Shown here: positions 7,356 through 9,721 of the stretch, piece after piece
Position numbering within the stretch: the first letter of the stretch is position 1
Layout: each line of letters begins with the position of its first letter
Program-made: the position numbers and the translations under genes
Assembly (NCBI GenBank): GCA_003648455.1
Contig: QMPG01000094.1
Span: 1-9,721, forward strand
From: Bacteroidota bacterium
GTDB taxonomy: Bacteria > Bacteroidota > Bacteroidia > Bacteroidales > B39-G9
Direction of reading: 5' to 3'
Length of the DNA stretch: 9,721 bases
Notes under the pieces: model-generated
Seen by the model: only the letters and a program-made list of their open reading frames with translations
Databases searched by the model: none
Told to the model about the DNA's origin: nothing

Positions 7356-8535
7356 AAACGTTTTATGGTCACCGGATAGAAGTAAATTCCCTGAAAAAAA
7401 TCCAGATGGGAGCTTAAATGTTGATTTATCATCAGAAAAATATGTTAAAGTTTGGCATGGACCAAACCACCCCGGTGTAACAGGAAATATGTCATTAGAA
7501 CTTACAATCTGTGGTGATGAAATTGTTCAGGCAAAAACTCATGTTGGTTATCTTCATCGCGGGTTTGAAAAGTTGATAGAAAGACGCAAGTTTATTCAAG
7601 GTTTTACTACATGTATTCGTATGTGTGTTGCTGAACCGGATTCAAATGAATACAATTTTTCACGATGTGTTGAAGAATTATCAGGTATTGAAGTCCCTGA
7701 AATGGCCAATTGGTTAAGAACTCTTGCACTTGAAATGTCTCGCTTGCAAATGCTGTTAAGAATTGTGCCGGGTCAAGGTAATGCAACAGGCTTAGGTATG
7801 GGAGTACAATGGGGTATTTATCTTAGAGATTTAATTCTTGACAGATTTGAAGAACTAACAGGCGGTCGTGTTTATCATATGTATATTACTCCGGGAGGTG
7901 TCAGAGGTTTGTTACCCGATGGTTTTAAAAAACGCATGGAAGACACATTGGACAAAATTGATGCTTTTATTGGCAATATTACTAAATTAATGTATGATAA
8001 TGCTGTCTTCAAAAAACGAACTGTTGGTGTTGGATATTTAGATCCTTCATGGGTTGATAAATTTGGCGTTGGTGGTCCAAATGCACGTGCTGCAGGATTT
8101 AAACGTGATGTTAGAAAAGATTATCCTTATTTAATTTATGATAAATTAGATTTTGAACCATATACAGCAACAGATTCTGATATTTATACTCGCTCATTAG
8201 TTAGACGCGAAGATATCAGAACAACCGTTGATATTATTCGTCAGATATTAGCAAAAATGCCTGATAAGGGAGATATAAGAGCACAAACACCAAATGTTTT
8301 ACACTGGAAAATACCAAAAGGAGAAACATATGTGAGAAGCGAATCTTCACGAGGAGAATATGGATATTATATGGTAACCGACGGAAGTGAGTTCCCAAGA
8401 AGAATTAATTTAAGAGGACCAAGTTATGTACATGCAGTATCACTTCTTGAGAAAATGCTTATTGGAGCAAATATTGCTGATGTTGCATCAATGATGGTTT
8501 CTCTTGCAGCTTGTCCTCCTGAAATTGAAAGATAA
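7342..8535 (+). CDS. mbxL: NuoD/MbhL-like catalytic subunit without NiFe ligands (Mbx/Mbs type)
   Basis: A 397-residue protein homologous to NuoD and to the large subunit of group 4 [NiFe] hydrogenases. Family signatures: WHGPNHPGVTGNMSLEL (38-54), GYLHRGFEKLIE (69-80) and the C-terminal IADVASMMVSLAACPPEIER. Hydrogenases bind NiFe with two CxxC motifs. Here the first is CIRMC (C91, C95; CxxxC) and the second is reduced to C391-P-P-E394. There is also no C-terminal extension of the kind removed during hydrogenase maturation. The second His of the NuoD HPxxHG quinone-site motif is Thr47. The combination fits Mbx/Mbs, described in Pyrococcus as a ferredoxin-dependent sulfur/polysulfide-reducing Na+ pump, and argues against a hydrogenase or quinone reductase. 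The true electron acceptor here is not shown by the sequence. The next internal Met is at residue 50, so the first ATG is the start. Confidence 0.92.
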   Translation: MKKNKNVLWSPDRSKFPEKNPDGSLNVDLSSEKYVKVWHGPNHPGVTGNMSLELTICGDEIVQAKTHVGYLHRGFEKLIERRKFIQGFTTCIRMCVAEPDSNEYNFSRCVEELSGIEVPEMANWLRTLALEMSRLQMLLRIVPGQGNATGLGMGVQWGIYLRDLILDRFEELTGGRVYHMYITPGGVRGLLPDGFKKRMEDTLDKIDAFIGNITKLMYDNAVFKKRTVGVGYLDPSWVDKFGVGGPNARAAGFKRDVRKDYPYLIYDKLDFEPYTATDSDIYTRSLVRREDIRTTVDIIRQILAKMPDKGDIRAQTPNVLHWKIPKGETYVRSESSRGEYGYYMVTDGSEFPRRINLRGPSYVHAVSLLEKMLIGANIADVASMMVSLAACPPEIER

Positions 8536-8585
8536 ATTTTGATTGATGATTGATAAAAATAAATAGTAAATCATAAATAACAAAT
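8536..8585 (+). other. 50-base AT-rich spacer with small repeats
   Basis: The longest non-coding gap in the window. It holds a perfect tandem pair of GATTGAT (8541-8554) and the AAATCATAAAT element (8568-8578) shared with the spacer at 6791-6818. A six-base inverted match (ATGATT at 8546, AATCAT at 8569) is too weak and too widely separated to call a terminator. No Shine-Dalgarno sequence precedes the ATG at 8586. Confidence 0.45.
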
Positions 8586-9721
8586 ATGAGTTTAAAAGAT
8601 ATATTAACTCCATTTATAAAGTGGGAAAATGTTGTTAAAGAGCCCATAACGATTAAAGACCCTATTAACGATAGACCCGGGGCTCCCAGATATCGTGGTT
8701 TTCATAAAAATGATATTACAAAGTGTATAGGTTGTGGCTCATGTGAAGATATTTGCCCCAATAAAGCAATAGATTTAGTTCCTGTTGAAGGAATTGAAAC
8801 CAAAGACGGAGATAGCGGACTTCGACCAAAAATTGATTATGGCAGGTGTTGCTGGTGTGGCTTATGTGTTGACGTTTGTACTACCGGCTCTCTTAGTTTG
8901 TCTAATGAATATAAATGGATTGAAGAAGCGAGTGCTGATGCTTATAGATTTATACCGGGCGTTGATAAAAAACCTTGGGATGAAAATGAATTAGGTTGGA
9001 AAAAACCAACGCCTAATTATGAATTTTATGATCTTAAACGAGTTGAGATGCCGGAACTTGTGCCTGAGAAAAGAGATAGTTCCTTTGTTGAAATTGTTCA
9101 GGGTTACTCAAAAGAGCAAGCTCAACTAGAAGCCGACCGTTGCGTTGAATGTGGTATTTGTGTTGCTACTTGCCCTGCTCATATGGGAATTCCAGCTTAT
9201 ATTAAAGCTATTCGTGACGATGATTTAGAACATGGTCTGGAAGTATTATATGAGACAAATCCATTACCAGAAATTTGCGGACGTATTTGTACTCATAAAT
9301 GCGAATCCGTTTGTTCTCTTGGTCATAGAGGTGAGCCTTTATCAATACGTTGGTTAAAACGATATATTGCCGATCAAAATCCTTCTGAAAATTATAAGAA
9401 GATTTTAGAAACAGAAAATATTGAAAAAAATGGGAGAAAAGTTGCAATAATTGGTTCCGGTCCATCAGGATTATCAGCTGCATATTATCTTGCTTTATTG
9501 GGCTATGAAGTGAAAATTTTTGAATTATATCCCGAAGCTGGTGGTATGATGCGTTACGGAATACCCGAATATCGTTTGCCTTATGATCAAATAGATAAAG
9601 ATATTAATTATATTTTATCTCTCGGTGTTGAAATTCAGTATAACACAAGAGTAGGTGTTGATGTTTCTTTGGAAGAGTTAAAGAAAAATTATGATGCTGT
9701 ATTTGCCGGTACAGGTCTTCA
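8586..9721 (+). CDS. NuoI/MbhN-like ferredoxin fused to GltD/NfnB-like FAD oxidoreductase, 3' end missing
   Basis: The frame is open for 378 codons from ATG 8586 to the window edge. Residues 1-110 form an MbhN/NuoI-type domain with two 4Fe-4S motifs: C47xxC50xxC53xxxC57P and C88xxC91xxC94xxxC98, the latter lacking the usual Pro. After a 60-70 residue linker rich in Trp, Pro and charged residues comes a GltD-like Fe-S domain: C186xxC189xxC192xxxC196P, then NPLPEICGRICTHKC with C231, C235, C239 and C243. An FAD-binding Rossmann motif follows, G290-S-G292-P-S-G295 with E313 closing it, then AGGMMRYGIPEYRLP (318-332), a hallmark of glutamate synthase beta, NfnB and DPD-like flavoproteins. The NAD(P)H-binding half lies beyond the window. 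Expected role: pass electrons between ferredoxin, the complex core and NAD(P)(H). The fusion is seen; the nucleotide link is inferred. Confidence 0.9.
   Translation, partial: MSLKDILTPFIKWENVVKEPITIKDPINDRPGAPRYRGFHKNDITKCIGCGSCEDICPNKAIDLVPVEGIETKDGDSGLRPKIDYGRCCWCGLCVDVCTTGSLSLSNEYKWIEEASADAYRFIPGVDKKPWDENELGWKKPTPNYEFYDLKRVEMPELVPEKRDSSFVEIVQGYSKEQAQLEADRCVECGICVATCPAHMGIPAYIKAIRDDDLEHGLEVLYETNPLPEICGRICTHKCESVCSLGHRGEPLSIRWLKRYIADQNPSENYKKILETENIEKNGRKVAIIGSGPSGLSAAYYLALLGYEVKIFELYPEAGGMMRYGIPEYRLPYDQIDKDINYILSLGVEIQYNTRVGVDVSLEELKKNYDAVFAGTGL

Noticed and set aside
7136..7432. Minus-strand open frame across the NuoC/NuoD-like overlap
   Set aside because: Antisense to two conserved genes, Ser/Phe-rich, with no motif.
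7342..8535. Annotation as a [NiFe] hydrogenase large subunit
   Set aside because: Both CxxC motifs needed for NiFe binding are altered (CxxxC and CxxE) and there is no C-terminal processing extension.
5206..8535. Annotation as ordinary complex I (NuoH, B, C, D)
   Set aside because: The genes sit in an Mrp-type operon in Mbx order, the NuoD-like quinone-site His is Thr, and the NuoB-like Cys-Cys pair is absent.
8536..8585. Intrinsic terminator or attenuator before the last gene
   Set aside because: Only a six-base AT-rich inverted match with a 17-base loop is present and no U-tract follows it.
8785..8994. Plus-strand 69-codon frame inside the ferredoxin-flavoprotein gene
   Set aside because: It is a shifted frame; the overlapping frame carries the 4Fe-4S motifs and remains open to the window end.
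9208..9483. Minus-strand 91-codon frame
   Set aside because: Antisense to the conserved GltD-like cysteine and FAD motifs.

Overview
The window is one uninterrupted plus-strand operon of twelve genes, AT-rich throughout (roughly one third G+C by eye). It encodes a membrane-bound, Mrp-type ion-pumping respiratory complex of the Mbh/Mbx family. This family is related to group 4 [NiFe] hydrogenases and to complex I. Both ends of the window cut through the operon: the first gene lacks its 5' end and the last runs off the right edge. No promoter, terminator, RNA gene, mobile element or CRISPR array is visible. The longest non-coding gap is 50 bases.

Layout. Positions 1-2078 hold the small Mrp antiporter subunits: MrpE (partial), MrpF, MrpG, an MbhD-type subunit, a fused MbhE+MnhB subunit and MrpC. 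Positions 2072-5194 hold one very large protein (1040 residues). It contains two consecutive MrpD/NuoN-like antiporter domains and a C-terminal tail resembling MbhI (membrane helix, lateral amphipathic helix, membrane helix). Positions 5206-8535 encode the complex I/hydrogenase-like core: NuoH-like, NuoB-like, NuoC-like and NuoD-like subunits. Positions 8586-9721 encode a NuoI/MbhN-like ferredoxin domain with two 4Fe-4S motifs. It is fused in frame to a GltD/NfnB-like domain that binds further Fe-S clusters and FAD.

The order A-B-C-D-(E+F)-G-(H+H'+I)-M-J-K-L-N matches, as far as I recall it, the archaeal mbx (mbs) operon rather than mbh. The catalytic subunit agrees. The NuoD/MbhL homologue has CxxxC (C91, C95) instead of the N-terminal CxxC, and C-P-P-E (C391 to E394) instead of the C-terminal CxxC. 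It should therefore not carry a NiFe site. It also lacks the second His of the HPxxHG quinone-site motif of NuoD. It is thus probably neither a hydrogenase nor a quinone reductase. Electrons from ferredoxin would pass through the MbxN-type clusters towards the J/L subunits, and the Mrp module would couple this to Na+ or H+ transport.

The most distinctive point is the attached GltD-like flavoprotein. It suggests, as an inference, that electrons are exchanged with NAD(P)(H), making an ion-pumping ferredoxin:NAD(P) oxidoreductase.

Organism. Low G+C, Shine-Dalgarno sites that are clear at some genes and absent at others, and this operon type suggest an anaerobic bacterium. Bacteroidota, Cloacimonadota or a Thermotogae-like lineage are possible, but the sequence does not settle it.
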